From the NCBI RefSeq assembly GCF_964355755.1, contig NC_092672.1, positions 27,152,501 to 27,216,500 on the forward strand: 64,000 bases of DNA, in the 5' to 3' direction. Positions within the stretch are counted from its first letter, which is position 1. Each line of letters starts with the position of its first letter. Below are positions 20,501 through 29,359 of this stretch, piece by piece. This DNA comes from Antedon mediterranea (taxonomy: Eukaryota; Echinodermata; Crinoidea; Comatulida; Antedonidae). The position numbers and the translations under genes are program-made. Below the pieces are notes generated by a model, which saw only the letters and a list, made by a program, of their open reading frames with translations, searched no databases and was not told where the DNA came from.

Positions 20501-22620
20501 AAACACTACATTGTGTTATCAATAACTATTGTTTCAGTCAGTATGTATACAACAAGTTTCACTACCATTCAGGCAACTGGTGTTTTGTTTGCTCCACTTT
20601 GTGGACTTGTGATTGATAGAAACAAAAAGAAATTGACAAAGGAGAGAAGAGGTTGGTTAATTTTGAAATATCAAATGTAAAGTAGACTTTTAATATTAGC
20701 TCTCTGTCTACACTATCAAACTAGTTTGAAAAAAGTGTGTTGTACCCAAATATGGTAGTAATATGATATATCATGATGATGTCAAATCACTACCACAGTT
20801 GGGCATATCACTTCCATATTTGGGTACATCACATTTTGTTTGTTAAACTAGTTTGATTAGATAGTGTAGACAGAGCTTAATGCAGCCATTACTTAATTTT
20901 CATTTATTGATTGCTCTTTGTTAGCTGCAAATTAGCCATTCATAATCTTGCCGCTAATACATCCACGCATTATCAACTTCACACATATATTCAGCTCATT
21001 TCTTTTATTTCCATCTCTTTGCAGTTGTTCTTTAACCTCTGTTCCCACTTGAATGCAACGCAAGCTCAATATTAAGCTCTGTTCCCACTTGAACACAATG
21101 CAAGCTCATCGCAACTAATGTTTAATCACGATGCGATCCTTGTGTTGCATCCTAGTGTGAATCAAGCTGTAGCTTTGCAACTACAAATCACACATGCAAG
21201 ATCCTGTAAATTACAATTTTTCAATTTAAATTTTAGGATCAGAGAATCGAACTTCTCTCGATGATCTACAAGACTGTATTTTAGCGATTGTAGTGACGAA
21301 CCTCATTACAGCTGCATTCAGCATCGGCATGATGATACCTATATTACAAGTTCAGTTCGTCACTTTCTTCCTTCAAGTTATGGGACGTGCATTTCTTTAC
21401 GGAATATTGGCTGCATTTGTTGCAACAACGTAAGCTAGGAAATATATAGATGTGTCTTAATTATATTCACAAAAAGGAGTTTTTAAATAGGAGCCTGGGA
21501 AATTACAGAAATGTGTTGACTTCCTTTTGTGTAAACCTTTTCAATACAGTGTTGTTTTGTCTATCCTTTTTGGTCTGCAATCAGACTTTAGTGTATATTG
21601 TTCTAAAAATCCAGGTACTGCTTTTTTTTATGGTCTAGTCTTCCACCTAGTTTTTGATTCAAAACAGAAAGAGCGGAATATATTGAATACTAGAACAGTA
21701 GGTGTGTTATAAAACAAGTAATAAATGTATTGTATTTGTTGAATGGAAAGACTATTTTATTTGTTGAATGGAAAGACTATTTTATTTGTTGAATTTGAAA
21801 GACTATTTTGTTTCTTTAATGGGAAGGCTATTTTATTTGTTGAGTGGAATCACTATTTTATTTGTTGAGTGGAAAGACTATTTTATTTGTTGAATGGAAA
21901 GACTATTTTATTTGTTGAATGGAAAGACCTATTTATTTGTTGAAGAATGAAAAGACTATTTTATTTGCTTAAGAATGAAAAGACTATTGCACTTTCTGAA
22001 AGCCATTTTACTCATAAACATTAGAAAACCTTTAAAGGTACCAACAATATGGTCAAGGTCAACGGTTATTTTAAAGTCTTAAAAACAAACTTGTATCTCA
22101 AACTATTTTATTTGTACTAAAATCAATTTGTTTTTGTCCCCACCAGGTTTCCTGGCCGATATTTTGGTTCTGTATATGGAGTGAACTCTATTGTTGCAGC
22201 CTGTGTAGCTCTTCTGCAATTTCCACTTTTTAAATTAGTTCAAAAATATTTTGATAATAATGCATTATTTGTAAGTTATTTTCTATTTTACAAACAAATA
22301 ATTGGTTTTTTCCCTTTTCTAAACGGTACTGCAAATGTAATTAACATCAGATGCATTTGTAACCAGGCTTAATCAGTATTAAAGCAAATCAATGTCCTCA
22401 TTTTTACAAAATATTTAAATTATTGATATATATTCATAAATCTATTGTTTTCTTTTTGTTGTAGGTAGATCTGTTTCTACTCATCTTAAATCTGTGTACT
22501 CTTTCTCAACCACTTTATGTTTACTATTTCGTATCCAAGAGAAAACATGCTGCCATGGTAACAGAAGACCAAGCAACCTTTTTTGAGAGTGAAGAAGATT
22601 CTAGAGTAAAAGAGATTTGA
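17518..22620 (+). CDS. SLC43A3: SLC43A3-like major facilitator transporter, complete, 9 coding exons
   Basis: Coding exons: 17518-17846, 18279-18402, 18845-18937, 19066-19267, 19773-19970, 20538-20651, 21237-21429, 22147-22270, 22465-22620; 1,533 nt, 510 residues (human SLC43A3 about 490). All junctions are GT-AG and in phase. The sequence follows SLC43A3 throughout: [20 protein letters not shown] in helix 1, a Cys-rich first extracellular loop with glycosylation sites N50 and N54, [11 protein letters not shown], the motif [20 protein letters not shown], a long cytoplasmic loop, [17 protein letters not shown] and [18 protein letters not shown]. About twelve hydrophobic segments are present. 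Family knowledge: SLC43A3 (ENBT1) is a plasma-membrane purine nucleobase carrier, while SLC43A1/A2 carry large neutral amino acids; substrate is inferred from the closer match. The ATG follows an acceptor by six bases. Introns hold SINE, MITE and minisatellite sequence. Confidence 0.92.
17880..18165. repeat. AT-rich tandem repeat in SLC43A3 intron 1
   Basis: Imperfect copies of AACTTATAAAATGAACAAAT and TTAAACATTAAAC, roughly 25-35 bp apart, fill most of this stretch. Intronic, no coding signal. Confidence 0.7.
19400..19715 (-). mobile_element. Decayed SINE, same family as 9429-9738
   Basis: Shares with the copy at 9429-9738 the strings AAACATACTCCCATAATGCAGC, cut here as AAACATACTCCCATAATGCA, GGTACCCATTTATACACCTG and GAGAGAGGCAA, then a degraded box B (GGATTCAAACTG) and a head ending CACTGTGCCACACACC. 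It lies between coding exons 4 and 5 of the SLC43A3-like gene. Confidence 0.7.
19984..20400. repeat. Tandem repeat, unit about 47 bp, in SLC43A3 intron 5
   Basis: Units of CCTAAATAAAGATTCCAAGG, then TTCTGGATAAGAAATCTACT and GTAGGTA, occur several times nearly perfectly between about 20040 and 20210 and then decay to 20400. Confidence 0.85.
20699..20878. mobile_element. MITE, about 180 bp, CTGTCTACACTATCAAACTAG ends
   Basis: The left end CTGTCTACACTATCAAACTA and the right end TAGATAGTGTAGACAG form a terminal inverted repeat; the interior is also partly palindromic (CCCAAATATGG against CCATATTTGGG). A second, more diverged copy lies at 49903-50052. It is in SLC43A3 intron 6. Confidence 0.75.
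21037..21176. mobile_element. Short MITE-like repeat
   Basis: CTCTGTTCCCACTTGAA occurs twice (about 21040 and 21078) and an approximate inverted copy (TAGTGTGAATCAAGCT) closes the unit; the centre is GCAAGCTCATCGCA and GATGCGATCC. This may be related to the GGTTCCCACTAG family at 24316, but the match is loose. Confidence 0.45.
21722..21985. repeat. Tandem repeat, unit about 26 bp, in SLC43A3 intron 7
   Basis: About ten copies of TTATTTGTTGAATGGAAAGA plus CTATTT, with small insertions in the last copies (TTGAAGAATGAAAAGAC). Confidence 0.85.
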
Positions 22621-22623
22621 TAG

Positions 22624-22840
22624 ACTCTGTTTATTTGTTTATTTTCCTGTTTTTAACCTATGACTTTTTGTGTTGGCATGGTCATGTCATAGTTCAAAAG
22701 TCAATTTTAAGAAACCCATTACTGTCTGCTTTAGATTGTAATAGATTTCATAGTGTCTGTTTATTTGTAGGTTTTTTTTTTCTAATTTTAACTTATGTTT
22801 TTTTTTGTGAAAATGTTTATGTCATAGTTCAAAGGTCAAT
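22624..22840 (+). repeat. Duplicated segment in the SLC43A3 3' UTR
   Basis: Two related segments (about 22624-22703 and 22752-22840) share TCTGTTTATTTGT, TTTTAACTTATG-like sequence and TCATAGTTCAAAGGTCAAT. This is a diverged tandem duplication just after the stop codon; the small open frame across it is not convincing. Confidence 0.6.
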
Positions 22841-23163
22841 ATACGTTAAGAAAGTTGTACTTATTAATAGTATTGTAACTATAACTCTCAGGGAATAAGG
22901 ATGTACTATTAATATTCATATGATAATAGTTTTGTTACTACAATGTATATGCGTAGGTCAAACAAAGGTCATCTAAAATCATAGTTTAAAGTTATTTTTA
23001 TTCCAAAATGTTCTAAAGGTTGATTTAATAATTATTATATTAGTATAACTCACAGGCAATACAAATCTATAATTTTGAATAGTTTTATTAATAGTCTATA
23101 CTTTTAACATTTGATGATTTAAAATATTTATTTAAATACTATGTTTGATAATTTTATTACAAA

Positions 23164-23419
23164 AATAAAAGATTAGTGTAAAAATTGTATACACTAGTAT
23201 TCAATAGTAAATGTATTATATAGTAATAGTAACTATTATAAATTTATAAATATTTTTAAAGCTTTATTTCAAATAAAAATGTGATTATTTGGGGAGGGTG
23301 GTGGTGGAGGGAGTGGCTAATGTAGTTATGTACTAATTTACAGTATTATATATAAAAGTTACCTTCAGTTCATACATATTGTATGAATATATTTTTGTAT
23401 GGGTAAATTTCGTAATAAA
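23164..23419 (+). terminator. Candidate polyadenylation signals of the SLC43A3-like gene
   Basis: AATAAA occurs at 23164-23169, 23272-23277 and 23414-23419, 0.5-0.8 kb after the stop codon. Which one is used cannot be told from the sequence. Confidence 0.35.
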
Positions 23420-23426
23420 CAAAACA

Positions 23427-23896
23427 GATTTTTTAAAGTAACATAATATTGTATTTAAATAAATTCTATGTTTTAAATAATATTGCCTTATTTGTGGACG
23501 TTTTGATTGTATGTATAAATAGATTATTATGATTTATTTCTCATTCAATTGTGCATTGTGCACATTAAGCCTACATTCACACTTGTTCCGTTTCATAAAA
23601 CGGAAGACGGCGCCTTTCAATTTATTTATTTTTTTCATTAACAAACGGCGCCGCCGTCTGTCTGACGATTTTTTAAAGTAACATAAAATTGTATTTAAAT
23701 AAATTCTATGTTTTAAATAATATTGTCTTATTTGTGGACGTTTTGATTGTATGTAAAAATAGATTATTATGATTCATTTCTCGTTCAATTGTGTATTGTG
23801 CACATTAAGCCTGCATTCACACTTGTGAAGAAGACGGCGTCTTTCAATTAATTTTGTTTCATTAACAAACGGCGCCGCTGTCTGTCTTGACGTTCC
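23427..23896. repeat. Tandem duplication, period 240 bp
   Basis: GATTTTTTAAAGTAACATAA begins both copies (23427 and 23667), and most of the 240 bp is nearly identical. Each copy ends with an inverted pair GACGGCG(C/T)C ... GGCGCCG(C/T)(C/T)GTCTGTC. The second copy has lost a short piece around the first arm of the pair. Confidence 0.85.
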
Positions 23897-23931
23897 GTTG
23901 ACGTTTCAACCCTTAAGTTGGATCCCACTAC

Positions 23932-24049
23932 GACTCAACACAAGGACGCAACGTAAGCGAGTTGACCAATGGCAAGCGACAGTTCGAATAATTCATCGCT
24001 TACGTTGCGTTACGCCCTTGTGCTATGTCTCTAGTGGAACCACGCATTA
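23932..24049. mobile_element. MITE, GGTTCCCACTAG family, short copy
   Basis: The ends TTGGATCCCACTACGAC and CTAGTGGAACCACGC are inverted copies; the interior carries the inverted pair GACGCAACGTAAGCGA and TCGCTTACGTTGCGT. Related to 24316-24499. Confidence 0.65.
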
Positions 24050-24315
24050 CAGTAGGCATTGGCGCTACCTGATAGGTCGAATAACTCCATTTAAATCAAT
24101 TCTCCAATTAATGCTCATGCGCATATTTTTTTACGGAAGTGCACCCGATTAATCAAATTTCTGAAATTTGACAGAAAATAGCTGAATGGCTATTTTATTC
24201 GCATTGGACCATTGATTGTAATATATTCCATTTTTAGAAATGAATTAATATTGCTGTTATTGAATTCAATTGACTACCAAACTTAACAGGGAACGATTTG
24301 GAATGCAAACGTTAC

Positions 24316-24499
24316 TTAGGCGTGGTTCCCACTAGCGACGCACCACAAGGACGTAACGCAACGCAAGTGAATTGACCAATCACAAGTGATGGCTTATTCG
24401 CTTGTGATTGCTAACTGTCTATAACTTCGCTTGTCATTGGTTAAAATGCTTGCGTTGCGTTTACGTCCTTCGTTACGTTCTAGTGGGAACCAAGCTTTA
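24316..24499. mobile_element. MITE, GGTTCCCACTAG family, 184 bp
   Basis: The terminal inverted repeat is CGTGGTTCCCACTAGCGACG at the left and TAGTGGGAACCAAGC at the right. The subterminal pair GGACGTAACGCAACGCAAGT and GCTTGCGTTGCGTTTACGTC extends the inverted match. No coding capacity. Confidence 0.75.
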
Positions 24500-25930
24500 A
24501 TAGGGGACCAGCGTTATGGAACGCAAACGTTATTAAAGAGACTAAATGGCTATAATAGATGATAGTCATATTTCACTTAAATGATTAACTTTATCTTTAA
24601 AAGGCTGGAGACAAGTATATTTTTGCGTACTGTATTATTCGTTCCTTTCAGATTTAGTAAATCACGGGCTGATCTGCACTGTCTGCAGAGTTTTCTCCGT
24701 TGATTTTGAGATCTTGCCCGATGCATTAGGCCTATTTCATTTGCTATGTTTTCAAAACTGGTAACAAATCTGATTCCAGCAATTACCGTCCTATTTCAGT
24801 ACTACAGATTCTTTTCTGAAGTATGCCTACTTGAACGCCATGATCGAACTACTACCTCGCTTCGCGAACAAAATTTGGCTTTCATTCGAAAAATTATAAT
24901 ACAGTACATATAAAATCTACCGCATTTCTTCAGTTAAATTCAATTGATGAGGTTTTCGAAAAGGGTTAACTTGCCATTGCTGTTTTAGACTCCAGTAAAA
25001 GTATGATTGAACCTAGAACAAATTGTACCAGAATTTCTTTTTGTTTTGTCTGGTTGATATGGTCCAAATGAACATGTTCGTATCCAAAGTTTACCAAAAC
25101 CCCACTCTAAATGATCTCAAACACTTTTATTATCCGATTCTATTTATTCATGTTAAAATATAAAGATGAACATTTAATTAAAAAAGATAAATTATCATTA
25201 ATTTGATTTTACAAGTTTTAAAACAATATAAATGTTTTTGGGTCCGATACTTTTAAAACATCACTTATTATCGTCATCATTACACGATGGCCGAATGCTT
25301 GATTAGAGAATTAAAAACAGACGAACATCATCATGACAATTGTTAGAAACAGAGCAGACCGCCAAGTGTCAGGTTTAAACATCTTTTTATTTAATAACAA
25401 GTTTATTCAGGTATCATTTGACTGCAGAAGATATGTTGGTGTGTATGTCCAGCAACACAATATTATGAACCTCAACGACAAGACCTCCATATTATTGAAG
25501 CGTACCAACTTATTGTCATTGAAAAAAATGTATAACTATATTGCACTACAATAGAAAACTTATACAAACGCTTGGTGTATATGCATAACAAGTATCTGCC
25601 ACGACTTGACGGACCTGTATGCGTTTTGTTCATTATCATCGGACGAGTAGACACACAAGAGAATTCTTGATCGGCAGACCCTACGCCAGTGTTCTATGTT
25701 AAATGGTCGATAATCATTTTCTGTAATTACGTAAATTGTGTTTCCATAACCGTCATATGAATTCAGTTCCATCATTTTTCAAGCCATTCATTTTCTACGT
25801 TATCCGCAATATATCATCTGGATTTTTTTTCTCTCCTTGAACATGAACAATGTTTCCATTGCTTTGTCTATGTTCTGTGTACAATTTCAAATGTGTAGTT
25901 CTTTTGTGAAATCTTTCGTCACGTTTCAGC
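24500..25930. other. Intergenic DNA and 3' UTR of the small membrane-protein gene
   Basis: No gene recognised. The 3' UTR of the minus-strand gene ending at 25931 extends leftward; minus-strand AATAAA motifs occur near 25386 and 25141. Open frames here are short and lack supporting signals. Confidence 0.4.
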
Positions 25931-28900
25931 TTATTCCTTTACGTCACACGTGTCACCATTAGCCTCATTAGAACTACTTAAATGACGTATTGTGCCATGT
26001 ATTTCAGATTCAATCACTGTTTTGTCTTCACTTGTTGTAATTTGGTCAGATGGATTGGACAATTTCCTTTGATAAAAAAAGAATATTCAGTGAATATAGG
26101 AAGATGGTATAAATGTTTACAATTAAAGTGGAGTGAGCCCACGAAAGACAAAAATTCATAACGTAAAGATGAACATACTTTACTCCCATCAAGAAAGTTG
26201 ATCCGCTTTTAATGTTGTTGCCGTTGACGCCATTGCTGCAAATAATATTATAAAATGTTAAAATAGAAACGGCATTTCTCCAGGTAAATAATTGTTTTCG
26301 ATCTATTTTTTTTGGTTAAAGCGAATAACTATTATGTGACATTAAAATAATAAAACCAAATGTTCAATATATCTTTAAAACTGTTACGTCAACAAGCGAG
26401 CGGCGTTTTTTGAAAGAAAGTAAGAAATATTCCTTTTTTAATTGTGTGTCCCGTAGTACGGTACGGGCTGATTAGGCTAATTCACTAAAACCTTGTTAAT
26501 GTGAATTTGGTGTAATGGTTATGTTTTCAGCCTGGCACAGTATACACAAACATACAGGGGTGAAAACATAACCTCCTTGGCGTAGGTGACGTAATACATG
26601 TCTTCAACGGAATTAACATTCAGTTTATTAAAAGTAAGTAAAATAATAATAATTCCATGACGTCTGCAATGAAATTGTTGACAACTGGGACAATAATAAC
26701 GACGACGATGATGATGATATAAATTAGATAATGAGATGATAATGAAGATCCTTATATGATATATTGTGATCCCAATGTTAACAACTAAGATGATATAAAA
26801 TAAATAACGATGATGACGTCAACGAAACGAACGCGATGTTTATGAAGACTATAATGAAGACGATGATGATTATAAATGTTATCATGATGAAACTGATGAG
26901 GATGATAATGATGGCGATGATGATGATGATGACGAAGACGATGGTGATGACGAAGACGATGGTGATGAGAAGGAGGAGGAGAATGATGACGTTATTATAA
27001 TGAAGATGAAATCATATTCATAATATTACCTTGCATTCTGTGATTCTATTTTTGCAAGTTCATATGTTGATTTGTCTTTCTCTGGCTCTTCTACTCCGGG
27101 ATACATGTTATACACGCTTCCCCGATATAGATCATTTTCTGTATCAACTCTGTATACAATAATAACAACAATGTCTGTGTAATATCAAGGTAATTGAAAA
27201 TTATGGTGCTGAGCTCCGGAGATCAAAGGGTTTATCTGTGGCTGCGACACGATCAGTTCCACGCCATTTAAGACAAGGCGTGCTGCGGAGAATATTACGT
27301 ACATTATAGTACAGTACCGTACTCTGTTGGTATTTGTTGGCAGCCAGACATAAGATCAAGGAGTTCTTATCCGGAAAAGGCGAGCTCAGTGTCTTATTGT
27401 CAGATTAATAATTATTTTAAAAAAAACCAAATACTGATCTTAATTATTAATTAAGACTAGACCTGAGACACATTTTTAAATTTATTATAACATTAGGCCT
27501 ACCTGGATTGGTTCACCTCTTCTGACGATGATTGACAGGGAGGAAAGCAAACACACAAAAAACAAATCAGGAAAATGAAGGCTGCTGCCAGTGATATCAG
27601 ACTGCCGTATAAGAACCACTCGCGCTCAATATCTGATGATGTTTCTGAAATAAATACGATAACTTCGGTATTTGTTTCAAATGTTGCCATCACAAGTTTA
27701 TACCTTACCTCTACCTTTACCATTAGGAAACTAATACACACAATGGTTGATGGACGATATATGGTACATTTTTTTCATATGCATTTAACAGCGAGCAACT
27801 CGCCAATTACAGGATGGAAAAACTAGTATTAGAATTCATTGTTCTTATCAACTAAGTCTCATTTTAAGCTGAGGGAGTGGTGTTTAAAGAGCCGTGAGTA
27901 GGTCAGGATTAAACCATGGATCCTAGACCCGAAGATTGGAGACGAGAACGTTAAACACAACGCTACAGATCCCCTACAATTAAGAAACAGGATTGAACTA
28001 TATTTGCTCATTAATTAAGTTTGAGACAACTTTCCATATTGATTTGAATTAATGAAATATTAGGCAATGTTCACAATCTTTTTTCTGTGTTTTTATATCA
28101 AGTAATCGTTTCTAATTTTAGGGTACTTAATTCTTTAAACAGTCGAATTCGAAGAAATTCGAAAGTACTAACCTAAAGATGCAACCGAGTCATCAGCAGC
28201 TGATACCTGTTGATAGAGAAGATGCATTATATTAAGTAAAAATAGTGTAGAAAAATAGAAGATGATTACAATGAAATAGCTATAATTAAAGTTCAATAAT
28301 TTGTTAAACAATATATCAATTCTATAGTTTTAAGCAACAATGATATTCATTATTTTTTTAACCTTTTGATATTGTAACTGTAAATTTCATTTATTTGTGT
28401 TTTTCTGTATGGATATTGATGGATCTTTTAATTCGATTGTAACGAGTAGTCGTAAAGTGTTATGTCCCATTACAGATTATTTATGTCATGTCTATAATGT
28501 TTGGTCATGTTTATAGTTTCCGTCGTTGTTCAAGCTGTCCACTGTTCAGGTTTAAGTTTCCGTCTTCCTAGACACTGTTCAGACCTATCATAACAAGCCT
28601 ACAGACACTAATCTTCATCTGGCCTGAATTACGCGTGCAGTACCTCCTATCTACTTGAAATTAGTGAAACGTGAGTGCTCAAACCCTTGTGATCATTCAT
28701 TTGGTTTAGAGTAAGGCCTATAATCCATTGAACATTCCAATGGTTTAAGATATGAGATTTATGCGTTTACTGCGTCTTTTGTTACAAAAGCTCTGTGATA
28801 AAGATGTTTGCTACATTATAATAACTGTATGGGAATTATTTTAAAGGTTAGGTTCTGTTAAAACACATAATTTATTTATCTATGATAACAGATTATGTTT

Positions 28901-29283
28901 ATTACTGTGTCTTTTGTATATTATATTAGAAAAGCTCTGCCATACAGATATTTGCCAGATTATAACAACTGCATAGAACTTATTTTTAAGTTTAGGTTAT
29001 GTTAAAAACACATAGGCCTATGACATGGAATCTGTTTATGATAAGATTATGACGTTGCCTAGATATACAAGCTAGTACAATAAAGTATTGAAATTGCCAC
29101 TACGTCAGGTATAGGTAAGGTCCTAATGTTTGAATAAGGACCAAAACTGTGGTGGGTACAACAATAATATTGTCTTACCGTATTCATTAGGCATACCTGT
29201 GGGGTAAGGCACACCAAAAACCAAAACAGGCTTCGACACGACCCTATGCATATATATGAACCTGCATATTTATATACCTCCAT
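25931..29283 (-). CDS. Small type I membrane protein with tyrosine-rich tail, unrecognised
   Basis: Proposed coding exons (minus): 29197-29283, 28173-28206, 27503-27644, 27030-27149, 26179-26235, 25931-26066; 576 nt, 191 residues, GT-AG borders and phases consistent. Residues 1-32 look like a signal peptide (hydrophobic ICIGSCRSLFWFLVCL, then TPQVSA before an acidic stretch). Only about 20 residues would remain outside the membrane. A clear membrane helix follows (about 51-74), then CxxC-like cysteines (FPPC) and a cytoplasmic tail of about 115 residues with Y96, Y101, Y104 and Y117 (DLYRGSVYNMYPGV, STYELAKI), then a Ser/Thr/Asp-rich end DTCDVKE. The four last exons are solid. The 34-base second exon and the first exon rest on splice phase, the Kozak context AAAACATGG and an upstream TATA box, and are less certain; the first exon also has an alternative donor right after ATGGAG. 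I do not recognise the family; a signalling-adaptor role is only inference. Confidence 0.55.
26275..26380. mobile_element. Truncated KDZ-related MITE, right end only
   Basis: Sequence CAGGTAAATAATTGTTTTCG, then AACTATTATGTGACATTAAA and ATATATCTTTAAAA aligns with the right subterminal region of the copies at 45582-45917 and 10721-16268. The left half is missing. It lies about 40 bp upstream (in transcript direction) of the exon at 26179-26235. Confidence 0.65.
26690..27000. repeat. GAT/GAC trinucleotide-rich tract
   Basis: Long imperfect runs of GATGATGAT, GACGATGAT, GACGAAGACGATGGT and AGGAGGAGGA. It lies wholly in an intron of the minus-strand membrane-protein gene, ending about 30 bp from the exon at 27030. 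Confidence 0.85.
28750..29020. repeat. Diverged duplication, unit about 130 bp
   Basis: Two copies share TTACTGTGTCTTTTGT-like sequence, AAAAGCTCTG, the ATATTTGCCAGATTATAACA-like block, AACTG.AT and TTTAGGTTATGTTAAAA. Located in the first intron of the membrane-protein gene. Confidence 0.65.
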
Positions 29284-29344
29284 GTTTTCTTCAGAAAACT
29301 TGCAACAGCTCCACTACAATACAACTTCCTCAGTCCGGATAAAG

Positions 29345-29352
29345 TTATATAA
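29345..29352 (-). promoter_or_regulatory. Candidate TATA box of the small membrane-protein gene
   Basis: TTATATAA lies 62 bp upstream of the proposed ATG (29281-29283) on the minus strand. That leaves room for a start site near 29320 and a 5' leader of about 35 nt. The motif is self-complementary and the region AT-rich, so chance is possible. Confidence 0.4.
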
Positions 29353-29359
29353 TGAGCCG

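Noticed and set aside
22617-22898. Separate small hydrophobic protein after SLC43A3
   Set aside because: Low-complexity T-rich translation of a duplicated 3' UTR segment; overlaps the stop codon of the real gene.
27200-27390. Possible MITE with GAGCTC ends (CTGAGCTCCGG and CCGGAAAAGGCGAGCTCAG)
   Set aside because: The inverted match is interrupted and there is no second copy or duplication.
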